Assembly: GCA_963920525.1 (NCBI GenBank)
Contig: OY986439.1
Location: 27,910,819-27,974,818, forward strand
DNA length: 64,000 nt
Direction of reading: 5' to 3'
From: Dichetophora obliterata
Lineage: Eukaryota; Arthropoda; Insecta; Diptera; Sciomyzidae
Shown here: in pieces, positions 10,730 to 22,375 of the stretch
Layout of the letters: each line of letters starts with the position of its first letter
Numbering within the stretch: the first letter of the stretch is position 1
The notes under the pieces: generated by a model
Seen by the model: only the letters and a program-made list of their open reading frames with translations
Told to the model about the DNA's origin: nothing
Database searches by the model: none
Made by a program: the position numbers and the translations under genes

Positions 10730-12405
10730 CAATATTAAGTCGAGTGGTCAAATTCGAATCCAAACTCAGGTCAAAACCTAAGTCAAAATGACATTCAAAA
10801 TTAAAGTAAAAACAAAAGTCAAACAATTAATATTTTTTAAGCCAAAAATAAAAAGCAAAACTTGCCCGATATTTTTTTGAGCACAAAATAACTGCTAAGT
10901 TTTGCTTTTTATTTTTTAAGGCAAAAATAAAAAACAAATGTTAAAAATAATAAACTTAAAAAATATATATCCAAAACTTACCAGTTATTTTCTGCTCAAA
11001 AAAATATCGGAGAAATTTTGATTTTTATTTTTGCTTTAAAAGAATAAAAAGCAGAAATAATTATTATTTTTTGCTCAAAATTTTAATAATCAAAATTTTT
11101 AAAATCACTAGGAAATCATGTTCAACAATATGAGAGGATTCTAATGGTACATTCAAAACGGCAGTACGACAATTTTTTCACAATGCTTTTTTTGTGTTTA
11201 AAAATCTACAGATAAATATTATTTGGTCTCTGCGAAATGCAAATTTAATAAATGCAAAATTTAAGTCAAATATAAGTTAAATTTTAAATCAAAGTTGAAG
11301 CCGAAATTTATGTTACAATGTACAATAAGTCAAAAAGCAGGTTAAAATTTAAGACAAATTTTAGTGAAAGTCTAATCTAAAATGCAAATCGAAATTTAAG
11401 TCAAAATTCAAATAAAACTTCAAGTCAAAATTCTAATCAAAATTCAAGATAAAATTCAAGTCAAAATCTAGTTCAAAATCAAAATAAAAATCTTAGTCAG
11501 AATGCAATTTAAGTCAAAATTTAAGCCAAAACTCAAGTGAAAATTCAAATTTCATTGAAGTAAGAACTTAAATAAAAATTTAAGACAAAAATAACAGTAA
11601 ATTTCTTACCAAGATTCAAGTCCGAATTCAAGACAATATTTAAGTAAGAATTTAAGTTATAATTCAAGTGAAAACAAAATGTCACAGTTCAACTAAAATT
11701 GAAGGTAAAATTGAAACTTAAAACAAAATACAGTTGGAAATTTATGTAAAATTTTAGTGAAAATTATATATATACTTAAAGTCGAATTTTAAGTCAAAAT
11801 TGAATTGCATATTTTAGACTAAATTCAAGTCAAAGTTTAAGTAAAAATTTAAATCGAATTCAAATAAAACTTAGAGTCGAAATTCAAATCAAAATTCAAA
11901 ACAATATTCCAGTCAAAATCAAGTTCAAAATCCAAGTCAAAATTTAATTTAAGTAAAAATGCAAGTCATATTCAAGTCAAAGCTCAAGACAACCTAAAAA
12001 TAATTTTTCTAACCAAAAATCAAGTCTATATTCAAGACAATGTTTGAGTAAAACTATAAGTCTGTATTCAAGTGAAAATTCAACTCAAAATTCAAGTCGA
12101 AATTCATTTTAAAATTTAAGTCAACAAGCAAGTCAAAGTTTATGTTAAATTAAAGTGAAAACTTAAAACAAGAATACAGGCAAATTCAAAACAAAACGCA
12201 ATGTAAAATTCAAGTTAAATTCTACTAAAAATTCAAGTCGAAATTCAAGTCAAAATTCAACCCCAAAATCTAACATAAATATCAATTTTAAATTTACGTC
12301 AAAATTCAATTTAAAAAATAATTGCAAATTCAAGCAAAAAAAGTTAAGCAAAGTCCAGTAAAGCGAAGTCATATGACGCAAAGTCAAGTCAAGCTAAGTC
12401 AAGTT
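10730..12405. repeat. degenerate short tandem repeat, consensus near AATTCAAGTCAAA
   Basis: Roughly 1.7 kb of strongly directional repeats of AAATTCAAGTCAAAATT-like units, period about 12-16 bp, heavily mutated. The same words (TCAAGTCAA) become perfect in the adjoining minisatellite at 12406-12642. No frame with protein features. Confidence 0.8.
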
Positions 12406-12642
12406 AAGTGAAGTCAAGTAATGTCAAGTCAAGTAATGTCAAGTCAAGTAATGTCAAGTCAAGTAATGTCAAGTCAAGTAATGTCAAGTCAAGTAATGTC
12501 AAGTCAAGTAATGTCAAGTCAAGTAATGTCAAGTCAAGTAATGTCAAGTCAAGTAATGTCAAGTCAAGTAATGTCAAGTCAAGTAATGTCAAGTCAAGTA
12601 ATGTCAAGTCAAGTAATGTCAAGTCAAGTCATGTCAACTTAA
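12406..12642. repeat. 15-bp minisatellite, about 15 near-identical copies
   Basis: The unit AATGTCAAGTCAAGT is repeated without error from about 12419 to 12628 and slightly altered at both edges. Because 15 is a multiple of three and the unit lacks stops in several frames, spurious open frames appear on both strands. They are not genes. Confidence 0.97.
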
Positions 12643-12660
12643 GGCAAGGCAATTAAAAAA

Positions 12661-15382
12661 GAAATAAGAAAAAATTAATGACGATTTGAAATTGATCAAC
12701 AGATGTCATTTAAGAAAAATTTAATAAAAATGTGCAATATACAATCAAATTTCAAAAAATAATATCAAACCCACAAATAAATTTTAAAAAACTTCAATAA
12801 AACCAAAAAACCGCATTTTACTTTATAATAATAAACTATATTAAATATGAAAATATTGCAAAAGAATAATACAACAATTAAAGTAGAACAATGTTCCCGA
12901 TTAAAGAACAAACAAATCAAAATTGTATTAATTTTGTGTGTCTTTCTTAACTCGTGGTTTTCTAGAGGTTAAGTTCACATTAAGTTTTTTTATTTGCTAT
13001 ATTTATTGTTATTGTTTTCATTTATACACAGATATAGATATATTTATTTGTTATGGAAATTTATTCTGTTTAATTTTTTTGCTGAACTATCAGTTTCTCG
13101 ACCTTTTTCGAACTTGTTTTGTCACACTTTTCGTCACATAGTCTGCCGGTTTATTGGCTCAGACCGTTTGTTTGGCTTGAACCACTTCAAGGTCGATGTT
13201 AAAACTCCACGTGACATTTAAGAAAATATTTCATAAACTAATATTTACAGTGAATAAATGATTTTTTTTTAATATGTAGATACTAAGAAATATGTTTTGT
13301 ACGCTTCAAATAGAATTTTGTTTCGGTTAATCTTCAAAATGCATGAGATTACTCGTATATTAAAACAAATGGTTTCCATTTGTTGGGGGATTCTAGATGA
13401 TGAATTCTTTTCGAGGTCTCTTGTCAAAATTCGTTGAACCTCGAAATGCAATGAAGTCTACAAAATGTTTGATCGTATTTATTAATATCATTTTATTTAC
13501 TTAACTGGATCTATCTGTGAGCTCAAGCGACAACATGTGTTGGGCACGAAGGTAACTCATGTCGATTATTGACATACTTTTTTCAGAATTTAAATTATTT
13601 GACAATTGCGTATTTGAAGTTCAACTTTAGCCTTGAAGTTGAGCTTGAAGTCTGATATGTTTTATATTTGTAATGAAATTTTTGGAAAGGAATTTGAGGA
13701 GTCCAGTGGCAGAACCGGGTAACTAACATTTTTTTATTAAATTTATTTTTATATATAAATAGAGTTTGGAGATGGTACTCTACCACTTTAAAAGATTCCT
13801 GACGCAAGGTATTTATTACAAGGAAAGTTGGCTATGCAAAAAACAGGTAAGTGTTTTTTATATCACTTTCTATTTCTCTTCATGTTAAAAAGCCTATAAT
13901 ATTAAATTGAAATTAATTTCAATGTACTTACCCGTTTCTTCCATACAAATTATGTTTTATATTTTAATTGTACTTACCTGTTTCTTCCATTTAATATATA
14001 TTAAAAAAGATTTCAATATACATACCTGATTTTTCCATATATTTTATTGAGATTCAAATAAAGTAATTGCATTTCCTTAAAATTACATGTTGTCTTAAGG
14101 AATTTAACTATGGCATTTATGTAAGAAAAATGAGAAATAAATGCTCTCTAAATTGTAATCATTCGTATTTACTCAAAGACATAGTTAAACAAGTTATTGG
14201 CCAAATACTACCAATAATATTTAAAGCTGTTTTTCTCGGAATTTACTTTTTGTTAGTTATACGGTTCTCGCATTGGGTCCTGATCTATAAAAGAAAGATT
14301 ATTATTTTGAAAATTAAATACTGAATTCTTAAGGACTCAACTATGTATATACAATTGTTTGTATAATGATTGCCAAGATTTGCGACATTAAGAATTGCTT
14401 CACTCTCAATCGATATCGACATTATAATTAAAATGAATTTCGTGTTGAAATCCCAAAATCATAAATTACGAACACTTTTAGTCTAGCGCTATTGTCGAAA
14501 CTATCACTTTCTGCATTTTTTAGATATCACAAATTTCCCTTTTCAACAAAAGAAAATAATTTATCTTTTATTGAGTGTCGTTGCCAATCGAACGTTTAAG
14601 TAGAATTTCATTAAAATATCAAAGTCAAAGGTTATAGAATTGATGAGTTGACATTCTTTCAATCAAATGTAAATCTTCTTGAATTGATCTTGAATTTGTA
14701 TTTTTTGCTTTTTTTATATCTGGCAACTGTTTGATTTTACCAACATTTGTGTCAATCAATTTGTGGTTTCGAAAAAGAGACCTACGCTCGCTGAAAATAG
14801 CTGGTCAATTTTTACAATAAATACAGTGTGTTCGACACTTGAACCATTTTCAAAATTAAAGACTTCGATAAACGACAAAAAAAAGTCATACATATATCGA
14901 CGTTTTAAGAGTTAACGTCTGGGAAAATTTATTAAATTTACTCTAAATTTAGCTATTTACTATCATAAGACGTAAGAAAACTACTTCAGATATGTCTTTG
15001 GCAGTTTTTTTGTTCCAAACCTATGAAGAAATTGTATGCAAAATATTTTTGTAAAATATTTTAACCGTATGGTGCCCTTTTTATGGGTATTTTTGAACAT
15101 TTTCTAAAAATGGTGTAAAAAAGTACCCTAAAACGTAGACGTAAAGGGTTCAAATTTGTACTTTTTGTACTTTTTTGTACTACATTTGTACTTTTATACA
15201 GCAAAAATTAGTTTGAAATTAATAAATGTAAAAAGTTAAATCGCCTGCAGAAATATTTACTATGAACCATTCGTTATTAAATTGAGTTAATTATTTTTTT
15301 TTCATAGGTATACGCTGTAGACTAATTTTGTTTCGAAATTCGACCAACTGTCTGTAAAGCTGTCAACAAAAATTAACACTAA
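12661..15382. other. AT-rich non-coding stretch with a small tandem repeat
   Basis: No gene recognised. At about 13925-14040 three diverged copies of a roughly 60-bp unit each contain, on the minus strand, ATGGAAGAAACAGGTAAGTA-like sequence; the third reads ATGGAAAAATCAGGTATGTA. GTAC-rich simple sequence lies at 15150-15200. The short open frames here look like chance frames. Confidence 0.5.
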
Positions 15383-15919
15383 CAGCCCTATTCTGGTTGT
15401 TAACTTAACAAGAAATAGTTAAGGAGCTCTTGTTAAGCTGCTTGTTATGTTATGTAAATGTTGGTATTCTTAAAAATCATTAACAACATAAAAGCTTAAA
15501 AAGCTTTTAAAGTTCACCATGCATGGTGAAAATCGATATGCCTGTTGAAAGAAGAGATGCGCTATATAAACAGATGCTTTGAGTGCAGCTTGTGACTTTG
15601 CAAGCGCTTGAAAAATTTGCCACGGCTACTGAAAGATTTCATTATCAACACTTAAAATAATTAAAAAATTCCTCCATTTTTCAGTTTAATGTATTTAAAC
15701 TCAATATTATATTTTAATTTGTATTTTTTTATAATTTTCACAACAATTTTCTATCTAAGCACATACATTTCATTCGTTGTTAAGACTCTTTCTGTTATTA
15801 ACAAAATTGTAAAGAAAAGAGCTTTTAAATTTGCAGCAGAATACGAAACCTTAACAAATTGTTAATATTAACTATTTTGTTAATGTGGTGAGCTTAGTTA
15901 AGCTGCCAGAATAGGGCTG
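15383..15919. mobile_element. TAA-flanked miniature element (537 bp)
   Basis: It begins CAGCCCTATTCTGG and ends, reverse-complemented, CAGCCCTATTCTGG, with TAA outside both ends (15380-15382 and 15920-15922). The interior is rich in TTAACAA words and has no coding. The 3-bp TWA duplication would fit a PIF/Harbinger-like or Chapaev3-like miniature. Related copies are at 16189-16326 and 37943-38212. Confidence 0.75.
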
Positions 15920-16188
15920 TAACTTAGCGTATGTTAAGGAACTGTAGCGTGGATTTGAGAAAACAGAACAATAATGATGCATAGCGTAGATTACAGAACT
16001 CGTTTGCCATTTTTGTAGCATAGAAATTTATGTACTTGAACGCAAACACAAACATAAACCCTATGCTATTATCACATAACACAAAGAACACAAACTGTGT
16101 TCTTCGTAGCTTCACTGGAAGAACCGTTTAGCAAAAATTTGTCCAACAGAATTTTTATCTTTCCCGAACTATCATCTAGAGAAGTTAA

Positions 16189-16326
16189 CAGATCTATTCT
16201 GGCAAAGTATCATTTGTTAGTTGAAGCAAAGCTTCAAATTTTGTTTTGAAATCACAAAATTACAGCAAACACATAGAAATAATAAAAATACTGGGTAACA
16301 ATTGATACTTTGCTAGAATAGACCTG
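16189..16326. mobile_element. TAA-flanked miniature element (138 bp)
   Basis: CAGATCTATTCTGGCAAAG at the left is matched by reverse-complemented CAGGTCTATTCTAGCAAAG at the right, with TAA outside both ends (16186-16188, 16327-16329). The inner TAAAAATACTGGGTAACAAT is shared with the element at 37943-38212, so the two are one family. Confidence 0.75.
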
Positions 16327-16383
16327 TAAATGTATGAGCTGGTTCTATTATTAATCCTACCAACATTACTTCCAAATATATAT

Positions 16384-18460
16384 TGGCGTTCATATAGTAT
16401 TGAGACAACTGATAAAATGGAATGTTGGGTCAAAAATTTTTTATTTCATTAAAGGTTTTTTATCCAGCAGGAAATGCAGGGTGACTGTGAACGGTTCTTT
16501 ATCTTCAGTGACATCACTTGACAATGGCACTCCCCAGGGTTCACCGCTGTCGGTGATACTATTCATAATAGCATTTGACGAAATAAGTCATATCATATCT
16601 AAATACTCTTGTGTTGACCATGTTCTACATGCCGATGATGTTCTTGTTTTTTCGAAAAATTCCAACAAAAATTTAGTTGAAGTTGTATTCACTGACATCC
16701 TTACTGATATAAAGGGCTGGTCACTGTTATCTGGGGCAACAGTATCAATTGAAAAAACTAACACAGTGTAGATTGCACTAACCTAAATTTAACATTTAAT
16801 AATGTAAATATAAATTGTAAAGATAACTTAAGAATTTTAGGGCTAATATTTGATAAGAAGTATACTTTTAAGCCTCATTGTAAATATGTTCGAGATAGCT
16901 TATTTTTAAAGTTAAATATAATTAAGTATCTTTCGTCTAAACACGGATTTGTTCATCCAACAACACTAATCAATGTCACCAGAGCGTTTGTACTATCAAA
17001 AATCGAGTACGGTATTCCTATTTATGGTCATTGCGCGAAAAGCAATATTGGGCTGTTGTTTGCACCCTATCACAAATCAGTTCGTAAAAGCCTCAGGGCA
17101 TTTCCAACTACACCAACAATAAATATTCTGACAGAAGCTGGCTTACCCTCAATACCGGATAGAACCAAGGACGTCACTTACCGTCTTTTTCCAAAACTTT
17201 TGAGTTCAAAAAATCCTGTTCTTGCAGAGGATGTTAAAAAGGCATTGAGTCGGAAAAGGGCTCCAAAGGGCTCGACAATAACAAGATGTCTAGAGTTTGG
17301 TAGAGTACATTCCCTTCCGCTAAAGCTCAAACGCCATAATCATGACTGTCACCCACCTTGGCTACTAAAAGACTCATCATTGGAAAACAAGCTCTAGGAT
17401 TATCTGAAGGACAGCACATCCAACGTAGTTTACCAAACACTATTTCTTAATGAAGCCGCTCAATATAAGGCCTCAGGATGGAAGTTTCTTTTCACTGATG
17501 GCTCAAAAACTATTAACAATACGTCTTTTGCAGTCGTTCATGAGAATGGTGCTCCTATCAGCTATGGCCTATTGCACAGTTTTTGCTCTGTGTTCACAGC
17601 TGAGGCTGTCGCTTTACTTCAAGCTTGTACTTTTGCGAAAAATAACAGAGGTAAATTTATGATCTGCACAGACAGCAAATCTTGCGTCATCGCAATTCGT
17701 GCACATACTAATTCAACTGACACTATAACCACCATCAGGATATCCCTCACAAGGCTCATACAAAAATAAAAATTTTGTGGATTCCAGGCCATTCTGGAAT
17801 ACGTGGTAATGAGTTTGCAGACACGACAGCAAAAAACATCAACATTACACCAGCACCAGTATTTGACACATTTAGCACTAAGGACATCAACAATTTTATT
17901 GTTAAGCAACGTTCTGCAGCAAATACCGAGATCTGGAATACCTATAATCATCATTATTCTGCTATAAACCCTGATCGTGATAAACCAGTTTACCCAAGCG
18001 GTTCACTAACCTTTGCTATAAAACCCTTCATACGTCTACGATTAGGACACATAAGGATAACACATGAGCACCTACCTAACGGTACAAGCCCTAACAACTG
18101 CCCATATTGTAATTTGCCAGCATCAATTAACCATCTGTTAAACATCTGCCCTAGACTAACAGAACAAAGGAATTTTTACTTCTTGGATACTCGGCCTTAC
18201 GACATTTTAAAACATCCAACATATAACAATATTATGAAAATGTATAATTTTTCAAAAGATTGTTACTTGCTTAATTTAATCTAAGTATTATTTATTACCT
18301 AGTTTATATACTCTTACATATTTCCTTTTCTCAATTCATGAAACTCGAACATTACTCCTATATTATAATCAGCCAGTCGAAAGCCTTAGCTGCTAGTACT
18401 GCTTAAGTCTGCATTTATATAGTTTTTAATTATTGTATAAATTCTAAAAAATAAAATAAA
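16384..18460 (+). pseudogene. 5'-truncated, broken I-clade LINE (reverse transcriptase + RNase H)
   Basis: It starts in mid reverse transcriptase. It shows GTPQGSPLSVILF (about 16517-16560) and the active-site block HADD in place of YADD (about 16627-16640), then the thumb/connection region. An RNase H domain follows with FTDGSK (about 17491), AEAVALLQ (about 17600), TDSKS (about 17670) and GNEFADTTAK (about 17805). It ends in a CPYC...H...C knuckle near 18100. Breaks: frameshift near 16389, stop plus frameshift near 16769, stop at 17395, and an A-run frameshift with TAA at about 17767. The 3' end is an A/TAAA-rich tail near 18460. RNase H with this layout points to the I group. Confidence 0.88.
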
Positions 18461-18499
18461 TAAAAATATCCACCCCCTTTCAGTCAGCCTTTGGGGACC

Positions 18500-19157
18500 C
18501 CTACAAAGAGTTCAATGAATAAAATTGCCGAAAAAAGTTCATAGTAATTTTTGCGGATAAATGATAAATGAGCATATGAAAAATAGTGAAAAATTTATAC
18601 AAAAAAAAAATAAAACAATAACTTTTTAAATATTTTTTGAGCAAACATTGAATATTTTAGAGGCTTTTTGAAAACAATATATAGTATAACATAAAATTGG
18701 TGAGGTAATGGTCAATATTTTCCCATTTTTCTATAGTGATTTACTTTAACTTTCAGTCAAAGAAAATTTAAGGGAAATCAATTCGAAAATACCTTCAAAA
18801 ATACCGGATATATTTTTGCTTGCAAAATCAAAGCATGAAATTTCAATAGCTTTTTTTCTCATTCTGAGGCAATGGATCTTGCCTTAAGAAAATGCGTTGT
18901 ACTTGGAAAATCTTTAGTTTTGAAGAAATCGAAATAGTTTTGATGTCAAAATAACGAAAAATTTTTGAACATACTGTAAAAAATATTACCGAAAATGCTT
19001 TCGTATGCTGTTATTTTTCTTAATCAACGACTTTATATAGAAAAATACGTTGTACTAAGAACATCTACAGTTTTCGAGATATCGCAACAATTTTGATGTC
19101 AAACCGACGGGAATTTTTCAAAATTTACTATTTATAAGAAATTTTACCATCAGAATA
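18500..19157. repeat. older dispersed repeat, left part (split by Tc1 insertion)
   Basis: The segment with CGTTGTACTAAGAA, TTTTCGAGATATCG and GGGAATTTTTCAAAATTTAC (about 19045-19130) recurs at 35150-35240. It continues after the Tc1 element at 20893, where TTGTAGGGTATTCGTAAGAG matches 35298-35320. The Tc1 element therefore landed inside a copy of this older family. No coding capacity. Confidence 0.6.
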
Positions 19158-19568
19158 TACAGTGGGGAGCAAAAATGAGTACATGTTTGAAACTCTTGCA
19201 TTCCAAAGCGCATAAAAATATCAATAATTAAGCAAATCGAAAATTTTTATTTATTTGTTGTTTAATTCTTAACACAATAGAATACAACACAAAACGAAAA
19301 TGAAGTAATTCAAAGAGAAAATAAAAATAAAACAAAAACAACTCGTATGTACTCAATTTTGCACTTTTTGCAAACGATAATACTAGAATATATTTTCAAT
19401 ATTTGGTCCATAATCCATTGTTTTTTATTACCAATTTCATACGATTTGGCATACTTTACACCAATTGTTGTATAATTTCGTTTGGAATTTTTTGCTACTC
19501 CCGCAGCAAATGGTTCAAGGTTCATTGGGGCAGTTTGGTACGGTGGGATGACTACATCTACAGACATA

Positions 19569-19711
19569 AGGTCCATGGACATTATGTCTACTTCGAAAAC
19601 GGACAAATTGTTTCATTTTTATACATTAATTTAAAGAATTTATTATTTTATGATAAGAAGATTTCCATAGACATTATGTCTGCTTTAAACGGAAATAATG
19701 TCCATTGACCT
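19569..19711. mobile_element. TA-flanked miniature element (143 bp) within the Tc1 copy
   Basis: It begins AGGTCCATGGACATTAT and ends, reverse-complemented, AGGTCAATGGACATTAT, with TA at both borders (19567-19568 and 19712-19713). It is too short to code and probably was moved by a Tc1/mariner-type enzyme. It separates the C-terminal part of the broken Tc1 transposase from the element's end. Confidence 0.7.
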
Positions 19712-19713
19712 TA

Positions 19714-20331
19714 CAATTTTCGACGTGTGTTTCGGGGCGCCATCCTGTTGAAATATTATTTCTTCTTCAGGATAGAAACTCATCTCAAAAAAATCAGGAA
19801 GATCGGTCTGCAAAACATTCAGGTAGTCCTCTTTTCTCATTATACCTTTGATTTTTTGGAGCGCTCCAACATGCCACCATGTGAAGCAACCCCACACCAT
19901 AACGTTTCCTCCTCCATGCTTCACTGTTTGCTTGACATGGTGTCTTTGAATGGCATCACCAGGTCGGCGCCAACAATACAGTTTTTCGTCAGACTGGAAG
20001 CGGTTAAATTTCATTCATCGGACCAGATGACACGTTTACAGTCGTCAGCAGCCCAATTTTTTGTTCCTTAGCAAACTTTAATCGCTCCTTACAATTTTTG
20101 CTGACAATGGAGTCTTGTTTTTTTTACATCTGAGACAGAACCAATGTTGTGCAGCGCACTTCTTGCTGTCCATATGCTAACATTCCTATTCTTTGCTACA
20201 GAAGTATCCTTTGGCGTAAATACTTGTTTCCTCTCATTTCTGCCATCATGTGACGTGCGCCCGCATCGTCTCGAACAGACTTGTTCCTTTTGGAGCAATA
20301 TTTCGCCTCTTCTGCACACCCTTATGACCAC
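19714..20331 (-). pseudogene. Tc1-family transposase remnant
   Basis: Minus-strand reading. The upstream part (about 20331-20089) resembles the second helix-turn-helix region (SIWTARSALHNIG). The downstream part (about 20014-19700) has HHVKQTVKHGGGNVMVWGCF, typical of Tc1 enzymes, and FQQDGAPKHTS with the second catalytic D. The frame is lost between the two parts, and the C-terminal DPNPIE-type block is absent because of the 19569-19711 insertion and decay. Non-functional. Confidence 0.85.
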
Positions 20332-20690
20332 CGATATGCTAATTCAAAGTAGATTGGCTATTGTCCTTGTCGAGAAGCCATTTTCCGTAAATGATACGAT
20401 ACTATTCTCAACATTCCGAGATAACTTCTACATTTTTTTAGTTAGGTTAAAAACTGTTATTGGATTGAAATTTGAAAAATTTAAAAAAAATTAATTCACT
20501 TCGGTCAAAGACTCCACAGTTTAAAAACACAAAAAATATGGGGTTCATGGAAAAACTCTACTCAGAGCATATTATTTATGAGAAGTGCAAAATTGAGTAC
20601 ATACGAGTTGTTTTTGTTTTATTTTTGTTTTTCTTTGAATTCATTCTTCTTCATTCTTCTATTTTGTTAAGAATTAAACAATAAATAGAT

Positions 20691-20788
20691 AGTGCCACAA
20701 AAAAAAAATAAAAAGGTACTCGCAATGGCCTTATAGGACCCGCGGAAGCGCCGGTAACGGTGCACGACCCTATTTACCTAATCAAACC
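20691..20788. mobile_element. 98-bp GC-rich insertion with perfect 9-bp duplication, class unknown
   Basis: TAAATAGAT occurs immediately before and after (20682-20690 and 20789-20797). The uninterrupted opposite arm of the Tc1 element confirms the empty site. The insert starts AGTGCCAC, has an A-rich run, then about 65 bp of unusually GC-rich sequence (GACCCGCGGAAGCGCCGG is part of it). No inverted ends are seen. It could be a fragment of a retroelement or a MULE-like miniature. Confidence 0.6.
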
Positions 20789-20892
20789 TAAATAGATGGA
20801 AAAAATTGTTCGATTTGCTTTGTTATTGCTCTTTCTATGCAGTTTGAATAGCAAAAAGCTCAAATATGTAATCATTCTTGCTCCCCACTGTA

Positions 20893-21450
20893 TATTCACA
20901 CATATTACATAAAAAATGCTTATTGTAGGGTATTCGTAAGAGAAAAATTTCTGATATATTTTTTGCACATCTTATCAATGTCTAAAATTCCCTTTTGCAT
21001 CATATTCCAAGTCAAAGATCGACAACATAAAATCCAATCATATTGTACAAGCCTCTTCAACCAGACCTTTCATCCGATATCTCTTCACCATTCTACCTCT
21101 TCCTAGTCCTGAGATCCGTTACTAAAATTAATATAAACTTTCGACGTTCATATTTTGGGTCAGAGGTCATAAATTTAAAATCAAACATGTTTCGATTGGT
21201 ACTGCACATCTATGGTACAGTACCTTTCGAAAGATATACTTTTCATTACCCTTATTCTAAAATAAATAGTACGGCAACATTCGATGTTTGCGTATTATCC
21301 CATTTCTTACGGAAGTTGCAAAAATGCATCTCTTAACTGTTTGATACCTAAGGCTAACCTGATGTAAAAATTTAATTAGCTAAACATTGATTCTGAAAGC
21401 CAATGAAAATATCTAGTCGACCTATTTTCGGAGTTCGCCGAAAAAAATGG
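20893..21450. repeat. older dispersed repeat, right part
   Basis: Continuation of the family described at 18500-19157. CATATTACATAAAAAATGC and the following GTAGGGTATTCGTAAGAG align with 35270-35320. No gene. Confidence 0.55.
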
Positions 21451-21570
21451 TTTGGATGGTGTTTTTGAAACTTGAAAATCAAATTTTGAAAATTTTAAAG
21501 AAGCATTTTTATTCTTCTGATAAGATTTGTATAAATAATTTTCTTAACTAAAAAAACGTTATAATCAGCA

Positions 21571-22375
21571 TAACAATTTGGGCGATTATTCGCACAGCCG
21601 TATTAGTCTATGCGAATATTCGCCCAAGTTGCAACCCCAATCCCAAAATGAACAATCACCCAAAAAATTTTGCCCTTGTACGGAATGTAGTTTTTAAAAT
21701 TCCGTACAAGGGCAAACCATTTTACGGCCATAATGTTCATCCCGAATAAGACAACCAAATGAACAATCGCGCAAAAAATATTTTTGGGCAATTATTCAGT
21801 CTTCCAAATTTGGGCGAACATTCATTATGAATATCGCCCAAGCTCAAAAGGAGCAATCGCCCAAAAATTTTAGCTTTTCTTTTTTGGGCGATTATTCATT
21901 TCACAATTTGGGCGATTGTAACTTGGGCGAATATTCCCACAGACTAATACGGCTGTCTGAATAATCGCCCAAGTTACAAACGCCCAAATTGTGAAATTAA
22001 TAATCGCCCAAAAATTTTGGGCGATTTATTATAATGTACAATCCATAGAAAAAACTCGTTTCATTTCTATGGTGCATTTCGACGATGAGGAAAATGTAGC
22101 GATTTCCGAAAAAGACTGTCTAGTCAGCTAAGTGGATGACTCTATACAGAAGTTGTTGTTGTTGTTGTTGCCTTCTTGAAAACTTACTTGATCTAAAGCT
22201 CACAATCTTAATTCATGTTATTAGATATTATAAGAATTATTGAATAATTCTTAATTATTCAATAGATCATAAAAACTAATTAAAATATTTTTATAATTTT
22301 AGCCGTTTTTTGGGGTGATTGTTCATTTTCGTTGTTTTGGGCGATTGTAACTTGGGCGATTATTCGCACAGCGAA
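21571..22375. repeat. fold-back cluster of TTGGGCGATTATTC words
   Basis: About fifteen copies of TTGGGCGA(T/A)T or its complement in both orientations. GCCGTATTAGTCTATGCGAATATTCGCCC at the left (about 21598-21626) is mirrored by GGGCGAATATTCCCACAGACTAATACGGC at about 21925-21953. The block ends TTGGGCGATTATTCGCACAGC at about 22351, matching its left border in direct orientation. Non-coding. It resembles a fold-back transposon with repeat-built arms. Confidence 0.75.

Larger units (their letters stand above)
19160..20890 (-). mobile_element. Tc1-like transposon, degraded, with two insertions
   Basis: The termini read inward CAGTGGGGAGCAAAAATGAG and CAGTGGGGAGCAAGAATGAT, flanked by TA (19158-19159 and 20891-20892). 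Similarity between the two ends extends about 200 bp inward, giving long inverted repeats. A broken transposase lies between them on the minus strand. A 143-bp miniature (19569-19711) and a 98-bp GC-rich insert (20691-20788) have entered later. Confidence 0.88.

Noticed and set aside
12404..12656. Three overlapping open frames on both strands
   Set aside because: They are produced by the 15-bp minisatellite, whose length is a multiple of three and which lacks stops. The translations are pure five-residue repeats.
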